Shown here: positions 16,094-24,034 of the stretch, piece by piece
How positions within the stretch are numbered: the stretch's first letter is position 1
How the letters are laid out: each line of letters begins with the position of its first letter
NCBI GenBank assembly: GCA_910585445.1
Contig: CAJUEK010000025.1
Span: forward strand, 1 to 31,229
Source of the DNA: an uncultured Bacteroidales bacterium
Lineage (GTDB): Bacteria; Bacteroidota; Bacteroidia; Bacteroidales; UBA932
DNA length: 31,229 nt
Reading direction: 5' to 3'
Notes under the pieces: model-generated
Told to the model about the DNA's origin: nothing
The model's database searches: none
The model's input: only the letters and a program-made list of their open reading frames with translations
Position numbers and translations under genes: made by a program

Positions 16094-17390
16094 CTTTCAT
16101 CTTTTTATATTTCCTCATGACTTCGTCCTTCCTTTCCTTCTCACGCTTGGTAAGGGCGAATCCCATATATTTGCACACATGGTCATTCCTCAATATGCAG
16201 ATGCACATGCGCCTGTAGGTCGGTATCTCACGGAACTCGGCAATGTCAATGTCATCCAGATATTCCATCCTCACCGGCCTCTTGTCCGTCCTGTAGGCGG
16301 TATGTTCCCCTACAGTAAACTCCACTCCGGCCTCCCTGAGCTTCCCGATGACATCTTCCCCGAGGCAACCTCCCTTTTCGCGCCAGAAACGCTTGCTGAC
16401 CTTCAGCTTGTCAAGATAATTCGCACGCACATCCTCCGGCAGAGTGTCCAGCAGGAAATACATGTACTCTTTCCACGAGAATCCGGGCGGGCATTTTACC
16501 GACTTGCGGCCCATAGCCGACGTATTGCCGTATATGCACGCGAAATTCACACCGTTGACCCTGCTGACCATCTTGCCCCATGTATCCGGGTCAATCGCAC
16601 GATATATCTTCAGCGAGGCCATGCCCTCCGAGATGAAAGGGCTGGCAACCCTCTGGCGCGCGACAGAAACACCGGCCTGCCAGAACAGGTCATACAGCCT
16701 GTTGTAATCCCAGCCGAATTTACCGTTGGCTGCCCAAATGTCATCAGTCTTCCAGTCGTAGAGCGGATAGGCATTGTAGATGTCATTGTCAATCCTGTGG
16801 GTCCACTTGAAATTCCCGAGCCGCTTATAATTCTTGTCGCTGTGTATCGCCCTCCAACGGTTATAGCTTTCCTGAGTGCGTATCCCGACAAGGCAGCATA
16901 TCCTCTTGCATTTCTTCCTGCGCCTCAGCCAAGGGGCGAAAAGCAGCTGGAAGTCATAATCCCACAGTTCTTCGCTGAAAAAATCAAAATCCTCAGCGAC
17001 AAGACATCCCGAAGGACGCTCACGGACCCAGATGTCCCGCTTGTCCTCCTCCCATGGACGCCAATAGGACTGGTGCATGGAAGTGCAGCTCACGACTTTG
17101 AAAGGGACGCAGCAGCGATAGACCTCAAGAATGTCGCTGTCTGAGGCAAGGACCCTGTCCACATATTCCGTAGTCTGGCTGTACTGCGCCTCATAGTCCA
17201 TATGAAAGACCCCTACCTTGCGGCCAGGGGCATAACGCCTTACATATTCGATGCAAAGATTCAGCAGCACACCGCTGTCCTTGCCCCCGGAAAAAGACAC
17301 ATATACATAGTCAAAATAATCGAAGACAACCCTCAGCCGCTCCATCGCGGCCTCATATACGTTAAGCGGCCTAATCATCCCGGACGGCAT
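16080..17390 (-). CDS. IbrA-like PAPS-reductase-family protein with DUF3440
   Basis: A 436-residue cytoplasmic protein of the adenine-nucleotide alpha-hydrolase fold. YVSFSGGKDSGVLLNL at 30-45 holds the PP-loop (SGGKDS at 34-39), and VGIRTQES at 168-175 is the second signature shared with PAPS reductase and DndC-like sulfurtransferases. The C-terminal half (NTSAMGRKSVKCPPGFSW, then KEYMYFLLDTLPE) is DUF3440. The C-terminal ECGLH cysteine motif of assimilatory PAPS reductases is not seen, so classical sulfate reduction is unlikely; ATP-dependent activation or thiolation of a nucleic acid or protein is a guess. Start ATG 17390 overlaps the GNAT-like gene by 20 bases; ATG 17378 is an alternative. 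It overlaps the IbrB-like gene by 14 bases. Confidence 0.85.
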   Translation of the reverse strand: MPSGMIRPLNVYEAAMERLRVVFDYFDYVYVSFSGGKDSGVLLNLCIEYVRRYAPGRKVGVFHMDYEAQYSQTTEYVDRVLASDSDILEVYRCCVPFKVVSCTSMHQSYWRPWEEDKRDIWVRERPSGCLVAEDFDFFSEELWDYDFQLLFAPWLRRRKKCKRICCLVGIRTQESYNRWRAIHSDKNYKRLGNFKWTHRIDNDIYNAYPLYDWKTDDIWAANGKFGWDYNRLYDLFWQAGVSVARQRVASPFISEGMASLKIYRAIDPDTWGKMVSRVNGVNFACIYGNTSAMGRKSVKCPPGFSWKEYMYFLLDTLPEDVRANYLDKLKVSKRFWREKGGCLGEDVIGKLREAGVEFTVGEHTAYRTDKRPVRMEYLDDIDIAEFREIPTYRRMCICILRNDHVCKYMGFALTKREKERKDEVMRKYKKMKDGSI

Positions 17391-17775
17391 TATATTTCAT
17401 CTTGTCATAATTCTTCCATTCCAGCACAGTCCTGAACCCGCGCCTTGAAAACAATTCAACATGCCTCTTGTGGACAAGCGCAGACAGTTCCCCTGAATGG
17501 GCGCATTCTTTTACGGCACTCTCCAGCAAGGCGTCCGCTACAACGGCGTCATCATCGCGTATATAATAGTTGTCTATGCAGATGCCTGAGGAGGAGGGCT
17601 TCAGGGGCATGAACCCCATCACGGCGCCGTCTTCCACAGCAACATGCCAGACATACCTGAAAGTTGTCTTGAACGGATAATTATTGTTCTGCCGCAATAC
17701 GGCTGGATTCATGACGACAGGGGCCACCAGTTCATACAGCCCTTTGTCAATGCCGTCAAAACGGATTATTTCCAT
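17371..17775 (-). CDS. Small GNAT-like protein of the IbrAB cassette
   Basis: A 134-residue protein that leads the three-gene cassette. It looks like a compact GNAT acyltransferase: a central strand 'WHVAVEDGAVMGFMPLK', then DNYYIRDDDAVVADALLESAV (strand and helix, written here in part), and the C-terminal HVELFSRRGFRTVLEWKNYDKM, which matches the usual 'xxFYxxxGFxxxxxxxxYxxM' ending of GNAT proteins. The acetyl-CoA pyrophosphate loop (Q/RxxGxG/A) is not evident, so catalysis is uncertain. The 20-base overlap with the IbrA-like gene and the promoter right before it argue that it works with IbrA/IbrB. Confidence 0.65.
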   Translation of the reverse strand: MEIIRFDGIDKGLYELVAPVVMNPAVLRQNNNYPFKTTFRYVWHVAVEDGAVMGFMPLKPSSSGICIDNYYIRDDDAVVADALLESAVKECAHSGELSALVHKRHVELFSRRGFRTVLEWKNYDKMKYNAVRDD

Positions 17776-17794
17776 GATGAAAAATGTATGGATG

Positions 17795-17802
17795 CAAAAG
17801 TA
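17795..17802 (-). promoter_or_regulatory. -7 box of the GNAT-IbrA-IbrB cassette
   Basis: Minus-strand TACTTTTG fits TAnnTTTG. The start would be near 17788, leaving a leader of only about a dozen bases before the ATG at 17775. Confidence 0.45.
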
Positions 17803-17823
17803 ATATATTTCGTTTAATTGTTG

Positions 17824-17831
17824 TACCTTTG
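17824..17831 (+). promoter_or_regulatory. -7 box of the nuclease gene
   Basis: TACCTTTG fits TAnnTTTG. It lies 28 bases before the ATG at 17859 and 21 bases from the divergent cassette box. Confidence 0.5.
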
Positions 17832-17858
17832 TGAAGATATGCTATTATAAGAATATCC

Positions 17859-19397
17859 ATGAAAAATTTAACAAGACTTTTCCTTGCGGCCGTCATCGGC
17901 ATCTGTTCATGCCAGACATTGCCGGACTCAGAAACGGAAAAACCGGCCGGCCCGTCAACTCCGGAACCGGAACAGCCGGAAAAAGAAGCATTCTATAAAA
18001 AAGTCACGCAAAACCGTGAAGACTGGAGCGGAGACTTTCTGATAACATACTCAGACAATTCCACCATTACTGTATTCGACAGCTGGGGAGAAGGGAATTA
18101 CGGAGTTTCTTCATCCGACCTTTTCGGGCATCTTACCTCCGAGGGCATCCCGGCAGAAGAAGGAGACAAGCACAAAAGCATCATCTCCAAGGAAGGCGAA
18201 CATTACGCAATCAATGTGGAGGGTGTCGGTTTCATAGGTTTCCAGGGCACGAAAAACGCCTTGTACAAGAGCACATCAAGGCCTTCGGCAAGTGATGCTG
18301 AATATCTTTGGGACATTTCTTTCAATAACGGTCTCATAACGCTCTCGTGCGTATCCAATGCGCAGCGCCGGCTCCAGTGGAACAGCAATGCTCCCCGCTT
18401 TGCCTGCTACACAGGCAGCCAAAACGAATTGACATTATATGAGAAAGGCTATGGTTCCGGCGCAAACCCGGATCCGACACCTGACCCTGACCCAGATCCA
18501 GACCCGGACCCGACGCCAGATCCCGATCCAGATCCAGATCCGAATCCCGGCCCTTCCGAGGGAGGATACGGGTGGTATGAGCTGCCCGCCATGGACACCC
18601 AGGTACAGGACGGCTATATAAGGGACAACCAGAATCCCCAGATATGGTATGCCCATCATCTTTGCGACGGAAACGAGAAAGGCCCGGGCGGAAAGAAAGC
18701 CAGGAATTATACAGTCTGCTACAGCGCTGAACATCATTGCCCGCTTTGGGTTGCCGCACCGAGACACAAGATGTACGAGGGAAGCGCCAACAGGACTAAC
18801 GCCTATGCGACAGACCCGGGGATTCCGTCAAACATCCAGTATAATTCAAAAACCGTAGGCGGAGGCTGCAACAAGGGCCATATGCTCGGCTCTGCGGAGC
18901 GCACATCCTCAACAGCAACCAACAGGCAGGTGTTCTACTACAGCAACATCGCCCCTCAGGAAATGAACAATTTCAACACGGGTGGAGGAGGCTGGAACAA
19001 CCTCGAGGACTGGGTGGACAACCAGGTCTGCCAGGACACCCTCTATGTGGTAATCGGAACATATTTCGAGACATACACTGACAGGCGCGGCTACACTGAC
19101 TCCCCGAAAACAATATCATTCGGAGGCAGGAACGACGTCACAAAGCCGTCAATGTTCTATTATGTCCTCATGAGGACAAAGGCCGGCAACAGCGGCAAAG
19201 CCCTTTCGCAGTGCAAGGAATCGGAGATAAAGTGCGCGGCTTTCGTCAGAAGACATGCGACTCCGAGAGGCGTATCCGTAAGCGAGAAAGACATGCTGTC
19301 CGTGAGCGAGCTGGAAAAAATAACCGGACTCCGATATTTCACGAATGTTCCCCAAGCGCCGAAGAGCACCTATACGGCCTCAGACTGGGGCCTGTAA
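17859..19397 (+). CDS. Secreted lipoprotein DNA/RNA non-specific endonuclease (NUC1)
   Basis: A 512-residue exported nuclease. MKNLTRLFLAAVIGICSC gives a lipoprotein signal with Cys16 or Cys18. Residues about 45-197 form a beta-rich domain (FYKKVTQNREDWSGDFLIT at its start) that I associate with uncharacterised Bacteroidota surface proteins. Residues 204-232 are an Asp-Pro repeat linker. The C-terminal NUC1 domain has GGGCNKGHMLGSAER with H341 at the general-base position (DRGH in Serratia nuclease, NKGH here), FYYSNIAPQ with N363 as the metal ligand, and WNNLEDW with E383. This predicts magnesium-dependent cleavage of DNA and RNA outside the cytoplasm, for nutrient scavenging, biofilm or defence. 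DJ-1 follows 26 bases later. Confidence 0.88.
   Translation: MKNLTRLFLAAVIGICSCQTLPDSETEKPAGPSTPEPEQPEKEAFYKKVTQNREDWSGDFLITYSDNSTITVFDSWGEGNYGVSSSDLFGHLTSEGIPAEEGDKHKSIISKEGEHYAINVEGVGFIGFQGTKNALYKSTSRPSASDAEYLWDISFNNGLITLSCVSNAQRRLQWNSNAPRFACYTGSQNELTLYEKGYGSGANPDPTPDPDPDPDPDPTPDPDPDPDPNPGPSEGGYGWYELPAMDTQVQDGYIRDNQNPQIWYAHHLCDGNEKGPGGKKARNYTVCYSAEHHCPLWVAAPRHKMYEGSANRTNAYATDPGIPSNIQYNSKTVGGGCNKGHMLGSAERTSSTATNRQVFYYSNIAPQEMNNFNTGGGGWNNLEDWVDNQVCQDTLYVVIGTYFETYTDRRGYTDSPKTISFGGRNDVTKPSMFYYVLMRTKAGNSGKALSQCKESEIKCAAFVRRHATPRGVSVSEKDMLSVSELEKITGLRYFTNVPQAPKSTYTASDWGL
18468..18554 (+). repeat. Asp-Pro dipeptide repeat in the nuclease linker
   Basis: About fourteen proline-alternating dipeptides (mostly Asp-Pro, with Thr-Pro, Asn-Pro and Gly-Pro at intervals) encoded by GAY/GAC-CCN hexamers. 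The PTPDP spacing recurs, suggesting growth by slippage. It is an extended, acidic spacer holding the nuclease away from the N-terminal domain; length may vary between strains. Confidence 0.85.
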
Positions 19398-19423
19398 TCC
19401 AAGACACAAGAACAAAACAAGAT

Positions 19424-19999
19424 ATGAAAGGCACATACATATTCCTTGCTGACGGCTTCGAGATTTCCGAGGCCCTCACGACAGTGGACATGCTCCGCAG
19501 AGGAGGGGTCAATGTCAAGACCGTCTCCATATACTCGGACAGGATAGTGACAAGTTCCAACAGGATTCCGGTAATTGCCGACATGTCATTCGGAGAGTTC
19601 AGGGCAGCGACTTCATTCGGCCCGTGCCTCCCTTCCGACGTGATGATTTTCCCTGGAGGAATGCCTGGTTCGTCCAATCTGGCAGCATTCGGCAAGCTTA
19701 TGGACATAATGAGGCAGCATTATGCGGAAGGCGGGACAGTCGCGGCAATCTGCGCCGCACCGGCCGTAGTGCTCAGCCTGCTTCCTGATATAAGCGGAAA
19801 GAGAATGACCTGCTATGACGGCTTTGAGGAGAAGCTCAATGAAAAGGGGGCGGAATACGTAAAGGAAGGCGTGGTCGCAGACGGTAACATGATAACGGGA
19901 CGCGGCCCGGGCTGGGCAGTGCAGTTCGGCCTGAAGATACTTGAGCATATCCGCGGAGGCGAGATTGCAGCCAAAGTCAAGGCAGGCCTTATGCTCTGA
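19424..19999 (+). CDS. DJ-1/PfpI family protein
   Basis: A 191-residue cytoplasmic member of the DJ-1 (YajL/ThiJ) superfamily. It starts MKGTYIFLADGFEISE, where Glu16 is the conserved acid partner, has VMIFPGGMPGSSNL, and the nucleophile elbow AAICAAPAVV with Cys110. This is the classical DJ-1 clade layout (E..E, C). Members are reported as glyoxalase III, oxidative-stress chaperones or deglycases, the last of which is disputed. ATG 19424 is chosen from the conserved start; the frame remains open upstream inside the nuclease gene. SDR and VOC genes follow on the same strand, consistent with a carbonyl-stress theme, which is inference. Confidence 0.9.
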   Translation: MKGTYIFLADGFEISEALTTVDMLRRGGVNVKTVSIYSDRIVTSSNRIPVIADMSFGEFRAATSFGPCLPSDVMIFPGGMPGSSNLAAFGKLMDIMRQHYAEGGTVAAICAAPAVVLSLLPDISGKRMTCYDGFEEKLNEKGAEYVKEGVVADGNMITGRGPGWAVQFGLKILEHIRGGEIAAKVKAGLML

Positions 20000-20035
20000 G
20001 AGCCAGATGTAAAGTCCAGAAAAACAGACGTTAAT

Positions 20036-20833
20036 ATGCCAAAAGTCATTTTCAAAGACAAGACCGTCCTCGTGACCGGCGGAGGAAGCGGAATAGGAGA
20101 GGCACTCGCATATCAGTTCGCAAAAAAAAGAGCGGAAGTGATACTGACAGGACGCCGTGAAGACCAGCTTGAAAGAGTCGCGCAGAAATGTATGAGCCTC
20201 GGGGCCAGGGCACGCTTCAAGAGTGTTGACCTTGAGAAAAAAGAGTCCATCGACGCTCTTGCCGAGTGGCTCGTGGCAGAGGGGATACAGGTAAGCTTCT
20301 TCCTGCTCAATGCCGGGGTGTCCCAGAGGGCAAAGACTCTTGACACCAGCATAGAGACAGACCGCAAGTTAATGGAAGTCAACTATTTCGGAGGTGTGTC
20401 TCTCATAAAGAGACTCAAAGACATGATTCTCGCATGTGACAGCGTACATATAGCCGTGGTATCTTCCATATCAGGGCTGTTCGGCTTTCCGCTGCGCTCC
20501 GCATATTGTGCGAGCAAGCATGCGATACACGGTTTCTATGAGTCGCTCGACCTGGAATATCCGAACATCCATGTGACACTTCTTGTGCCCGGACGCATAA
20601 GGACAGAGATATCCAGAAGCGCAATCACATCCTCCGGTGACGCGTTCGGCAAGATGGACCCGGGCCAGGCAAACGGAATGGACGTTGACAGATGCGCCGA
20701 GATAGCCATCAGGGCCATAGCTAAAAGAAAGCATCAGAAGCTGATAGGCGGCACGGAGCTTCTGATGGCGCATTTCTACAGATATTTCAGATGGCTGTAC
20801 TGGAAACTTGCCGGCAGGATATCGGCACATTAA
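20036..20833 (+). CDS. SDR family NAD(P)-dependent oxidoreductase
   Basis: A 265-residue classical short-chain dehydrogenase/reductase. The cofactor motif TGGGSGIG is at 14-21, followed by LTGRRE (basic residues that favour NADPH), the NAG motif at 92-94, the catalytic serine around 143-146 in VVSSISG, and YCASK with Tyr157 and Lys161. PGRIRTEIS follows as in the family. It most resembles the DHRS7-like reductases with a C-terminal hydrophobic extension (HFYRYFRWLYWKLAG), perhaps a membrane-associating helix. Substrate unknown. It lies 36 bases after the DJ-1 gene and 42 before the VOC gene. Confidence 0.88.
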   Translation: MPKVIFKDKTVLVTGGGSGIGEALAYQFAKKRAEVILTGRREDQLERVAQKCMSLGARARFKSVDLEKKESIDALAEWLVAEGIQVSFFLLNAGVSQRAKTLDTSIETDRKLMEVNYFGGVSLIKRLKDMILACDSVHIAVVSSISGLFGFPLRSAYCASKHAIHGFYESLDLEYPNIHVTLLVPGRIRTEISRSAITSSGDAFGKMDPGQANGMDVDRCAEIAIRAIAKRKHQKLIGGTELLMAHFYRYFRWLYWKLAGRISAH

Positions 20834-20875
20834 AGGTTTAACAAGCAATTATTCTTATAAAACTCAATACTAAAC

Positions 20876-21949
20876 ATGGAAAAGAGAAAAGTTATCTGCG
20901 GCATACAGCAGGTCGGCATAGGAGTCAGAAACGTGGAAGAGTCCTGGGCATGGTACAAGGACGTTTTCGGTTTCGACCTCAAAATGTTCGGAGATGAGGG
21001 AGTGGCTGAAAGGATGCTTCCATATACCGGAGGAAAACCTCAGCCGAGATATGCAATCCTGGTGCTCAATCTTCGCGGAGGCGGCGGATTCGAGGTATGG
21101 GAACCGCGCGGCAGGGAGCTTAACTATGTGCAGTTCACGCCTGAATTCGGAGATCTCGGCATTTTTGCATGCAAGGTCAAGTCACGCGACGTGCGCGCGG
21201 CATATAGCCAAATGAAAGCCAAGGGTGTGAACGTGCTTACCGAGCCTTGCGCATCCCCTTCAGGCAAAGAGCATTTCTTTGTGCTCGACCCGTGGAACAA
21301 CCTGTTCGACATAGAGTCAGACAGCTATGTGTTCATAGACGAGGACAAGAACACGGGAGGCAACAACGGTGCGATTCTCGGAGTTTCCGATATGGACAAG
21401 TCAATCAGGTTCTACAGTTCCATCATGGACTATGACAAGGTTGAGTACGATGTGACAGGCGTTTTCGATGACCTCAAAGGCACTCCGGGAGGAGAATACA
21501 AGCTGCGCAGGGTGATGCTTTCGCGTTCAAGGCCTATTGAGGGTCCTCTGAGCGAAGTCATGGGAACATCACACATCGAGCTTGTACAGAGAATCAGCGA
21601 AGAGGGTGTGCCGGTTGCGCGCAAACTTTACGAAGGACGTCTGTGGGGCGACCCGGGCTTCATCCACCTGTGCTTCGACATCAGGAATATGGAGCAGGTA
21701 CGCAAGGCCTCAGAAGCCCTGGGCCACAAATTCGTATGCGACAGCGGACGTGACTTCAAGATGGGAGAGGCGGACGGACATTTCACTTATATAGAAGATC
21801 CGGACGGAACACTGATTGAGTTTGTCGAGACGTTCAAGATTCCTATCCTCAAGAAACTCGGCATATATCTTCATCTTGAGAAACGCGATGACAGCAAGCC
21901 GCTTCCTACGTGGGTCATGAAATGCCTGCGTTTCATGAAGAGCAAATGA
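20876..21949 (+). CDS. Two-domain VOC family protein
   Basis: A 357-residue cytoplasmic protein made of two vicinal-oxygen-chelate (glyoxalase/bleomycin-resistance/dioxygenase) regions. The first (about 6-142) begins GIQQVGIGVRNVEESWAWY and ends DPWNNLFDIES; the usual metal histidine of 'HVGI' is Gln here. The second (about 160-325) begins GAILGVSDMDKSIRFY, and has GFIHLCFDI and IEDPDGTLIEFVE, which supply likely His and Glu ligands. The basic C-terminal tail ends LRFMKSK. Such double VOC proteins include dioxygenases and isomerases; no substrate is evident. It ends the plus-strand run and is followed by a bidirectional hairpin. Confidence 0.85.
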   Translation: MEKRKVICGIQQVGIGVRNVEESWAWYKDVFGFDLKMFGDEGVAERMLPYTGGKPQPRYAILVLNLRGGGGFEVWEPRGRELNYVQFTPEFGDLGIFACKVKSRDVRAAYSQMKAKGVNVLTEPCASPSGKEHFFVLDPWNNLFDIESDSYVFIDEDKNTGGNNGAILGVSDMDKSIRFYSSIMDYDKVEYDVTGVFDDLKGTPGGEYKLRRVMLSRSRPIEGPLSEVMGTSHIELVQRISEEGVPVARKLYEGRLWGDPGFIHLCFDIRNMEQVRKASEALGHKFVCDSGRDFKMGEADGHFTYIEDPDGTLIEFVETFKIPILKKLGIYLHLEKRDDSKPLPTWVMKCLRFMKSK

Positions 21950-21975
21950 CACAAGTTCACATTTCAGTGACTTTG

Positions 21976-22013
21976 AAAAAGGGGTAGCCTGAATTATTCG
22001 GCTGCCCCTTTTA
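21976..22013. terminator. Bidirectional terminator overlapping the end of alr
   Basis: GGGGTAGCC at 21981-21989 pairs with GGCTGCCCC at 22000-22008 (one mismatch), with A-rich sequence before and TTTTAT after. It terminates the VOC transcript and, because the alr stop is at 21994, encodes the last codons of alr in the opposite direction. Confidence 0.8.
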
Positions 22014-23115
22014 TTACGATTCTCTCTATCCTGCGCGGAACTGAGGTCAAGACCTCATATGGGATGGTGCCAAGTATTCCGGCCAGTTCTCCGACCGTGG
22101 GGTCAGAACCGAAAATAGTCACCGTATCACCGACCTCCGCATCCACGCCCGTTATGTCAAGCATGCACATGTCCATGCATATGTTCCCGATAGTCGGGAC
22201 GCGATGTCCGTTGAGCATGAAAGAAGCATTTCCGCAGCCGAGGTGACGGTCTATCCCGTCCGCATAGCCGACAGGTATTGTGGCAATTACGGTACCTTCC
22301 GGTGCGACTTTTCCGCGGCGGCCATACCCGACCGTGCCGTCCTCAGGACTGAGGGTCTTGATTTGCAATATCTTGCATTTGAATGAAGCGACAGCATCAA
22401 GTTTCACATCCGGCAGAGCGCTGATTCCGTATATTCCGATTCCCAGGCGCACCATGTCAAACTGGTACTCGGGAAAGCGCTCAATTCCGGCCGAATTGAG
22501 GATATGATACATCGGCCTGTACCCGAGGGCGTCTGTCAGCCGGTCTGCATTCTCACTGAACATCCGTATCTGCCCGAGAGTAAATTCGTCACACTCAGGG
22601 TCTTCCGATGCAGCGAGATGAGAATATACCGACTGTACGCGCACCCTGTCGCATGTGCTGAGAAAGCTGGCCAGCTCATCAAGCTCGGCCGTCATGAAAC
22701 CGAGCCTGTGCATGCCTGTATCAAGCTTGATGTGTATCGGGAAGTCCTTGATACCCCTCTTTTCAAGCACTTCGCACAAAGCCTTGAGAGTGTACATGTT
22801 CGGGATGCCCGGCTCGAGATTGCCGTCAATTATCCCGTCAAAGAAATCCGTTCCGGCAGTGAGTACGATTATCGGGACCTTAATCCCTGCCTGGCGCAAT
22901 TCCATGCCTTCAATAGGGTATGCCACCGCAAGATAATCAGCCCCGGCACCTTCCATAAGCGCAGCGAACTCCACGGCACCATGCCCGTATGCATTTGCCT
23001 TTACAAGCACCAGCAGCTTGGTTGAAGGCTTCAGGCCCGCCCTGAAATATCTGTAGTTCCCGAGGCAACCGTCAAGATTAATTTCCAACCTCGAAAAATC
23101 ATTTTCACTAAACAT
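21994..23115 (-). CDS. alr: Alanine racemase
   Basis: PLP-dependent cytoplasmic enzyme converting L- to D-alanine for peptidoglycan. The 373-residue product has the PLP-lysine motif LVLVKANAYGHGA with Lys39, TGMHRLGF in the middle (HRLGF is a family marker), and the C-terminal catalytic tyrosine region VGYGRRGKVAPEG, followed by IPVGYADGIDR and GNICMDMCMLD. Length fits the stand-alone Alr, not the MurF-Alr fusion found in some Bacteroidota. ATG 23115 is preferred; a longer in-frame TTG at 23175 would place the start inside the promoter box at 23173-23180. It is divergent from the zinc peptidase gene. Confidence 0.94.
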   Translation of the reverse strand: MFSENDFSRLEINLDGCLGNYRYFRAGLKPSTKLLVLVKANAYGHGAVEFAALMEGAGADYLAVAYPIEGMELRQAGIKVPIIVLTAGTDFFDGIIDGNLEPGIPNMYTLKALCEVLEKRGIKDFPIHIKLDTGMHRLGFMTAELDELASFLSTCDRVRVQSVYSHLAASEDPECDEFTLGQIRMFSENADRLTDALGYRPMYHILNSAGIERFPEYQFDMVRLGIGIYGISALPDVKLDAVASFKCKILQIKTLSPEDGTVGYGRRGKVAPEGTVIATIPVGYADGIDRHLGCGNASFMLNGHRVPTIGNICMDMCMLDITGVDAEVGDTVTIFGSDPTVGELAGILGTIPYEVLTSVPRRIERIVIKGAAE

Positions 23116-23172
23116 CTCCAAATTTTTGACAGACTGTCCAGAAAACTGTTCCCGGCAGCCAAAAAACGCCCG

Positions 23173-23180
23173 CAAATTTA
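23173..23180 (-). promoter_or_regulatory. -7 box of alr
   Basis: Minus-strand TAAATTTG fits TAnnTTTG, with transcription expected near 23166 and a leader of about 50 bases before ATG 23115. This supports the shorter alr start. Confidence 0.5.
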
Positions 23181-23202
23181 CTAAATATTATGACATAAAT
23201 GC

Positions 23203-23210
23203 TATTTTTG
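23203..23210 (+). promoter_or_regulatory. -7 box of the zinc peptidase gene
   Basis: TATTTTTG fits TAnnTTTG. The start would be near 23217, giving a leader of about 100 bases to the ATG at 23317. It is 22 bases from the opposite alr box. Confidence 0.5.
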
Positions 23211-23316
23211 TAGCAGGCTTGTTTTTTGCACATATTGGCCGCGCCGTCTGGCCGGAGGAACTGCTTCCGGGAGATGACATAATGTCATGAATTCAATTTT
23301 TTAAAAAAACAACAAA

Positions 23317-23988
23317 ATGAACATTTGGATTATAATGCTCATAGTCATGGGACTGAGCCTAATTATTCAGCAGATGCTGCAGAGCCGTTTCAACAAATAT
23401 TCCAAAGTGCCCCTTTCCAACGGGATGTCCGGCGCAGAAGTCGCCCTCAAGATGCTGCACGACAACGGGATATATGACGTTAAAGTCGTAGCCACACGCG
23501 GAATGCTCACAGACAACTATAACCCGCAGACAAAGACTGTCAGCCTGAGCGAAGGAGTATATGCAAGCAGAAGCGTTGCAGCGGCAGCCGTTGCGGCACA
23601 TGAATGCGGACATGCGGTACAGCATGCGGCAGGTTATGCTCCCCTGAAAATGCGCTCGGCACTGGTCCCAGTCGTGACTTTCTCATCAAGCATCGTGCAA
23701 TGGGTACTCCTGGCCGGAGTGATTCTGATAAACGTGTTCCCTTCACTGCTGTGGATAGGAATCGGCCTGTTCGCCATGACTACGCTATTCAGCCTCATAA
23801 CCCTTCCTGTTGAGATAAATGCCAGCACAAGGGCAATTTCATGGCTGTCCGCTGCGGGAGTGACAGACCAGACCACACGCCCCATGGCCATTGACGCGCT
23901 CAAATGGGCAGCCTACACGTATGTAATCGCAGCTATCGGCTCTCTTGCAACATTGTTCTATTACATAGGCATCGCACGCAGGGACTGA
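23317..23988 (+). CDS. YugP-type membrane zinc metallopeptidase
   Basis: A 223-residue integral membrane peptidase of the neutral zinc metallopeptidase family (Zn_peptidase_2, YugP-like). An N-terminal membrane helix (IWIIMLIVMGLSLIIQQML) is followed by a soluble stretch and the HECGH motif at 95-99 (H95, E96, H99), then two or three further membrane segments (VVTFSSSIVQWVLLAGVILI; LLWIGIGLFAMTTLFSLI; YVIAAIGSLATLFYYIGIA). A conserved LPVEINAST follows, with Glu as probable third ligand. Function in this phylum is unknown. It is divergent from alr; the M16 gene follows after 46 bases. Confidence 0.9.
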   Translation: MNIWIIMLIVMGLSLIIQQMLQSRFNKYSKVPLSNGMSGAEVALKMLHDNGIYDVKVVATRGMLTDNYNPQTKTVSLSEGVYASRSVAAAAVAAHECGHAVQHAAGYAPLKMRSALVPVVTFSSSIVQWVLLAGVILINVFPSLLWIGIGLFAMTTLFSLITLPVEINASTRAISWLSAAGVTDQTTRPMAIDALKWAAYTYVIAAIGSLATLFYYIGIARRD

Positions 23989-24034
23989 CGCCTGGGCCCT
24001 ATTTGATAATGCAACAACCATTAACCACAACCAT

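Noticed and set aside
16179..17144. Long plus-strand open frame of 321 codons opposite the IbrA-like gene
   Set aside because: It lies entirely antisense to a gene with clear motifs (SGGKDS, GIRTQES) and its translation has no recognisable domain.
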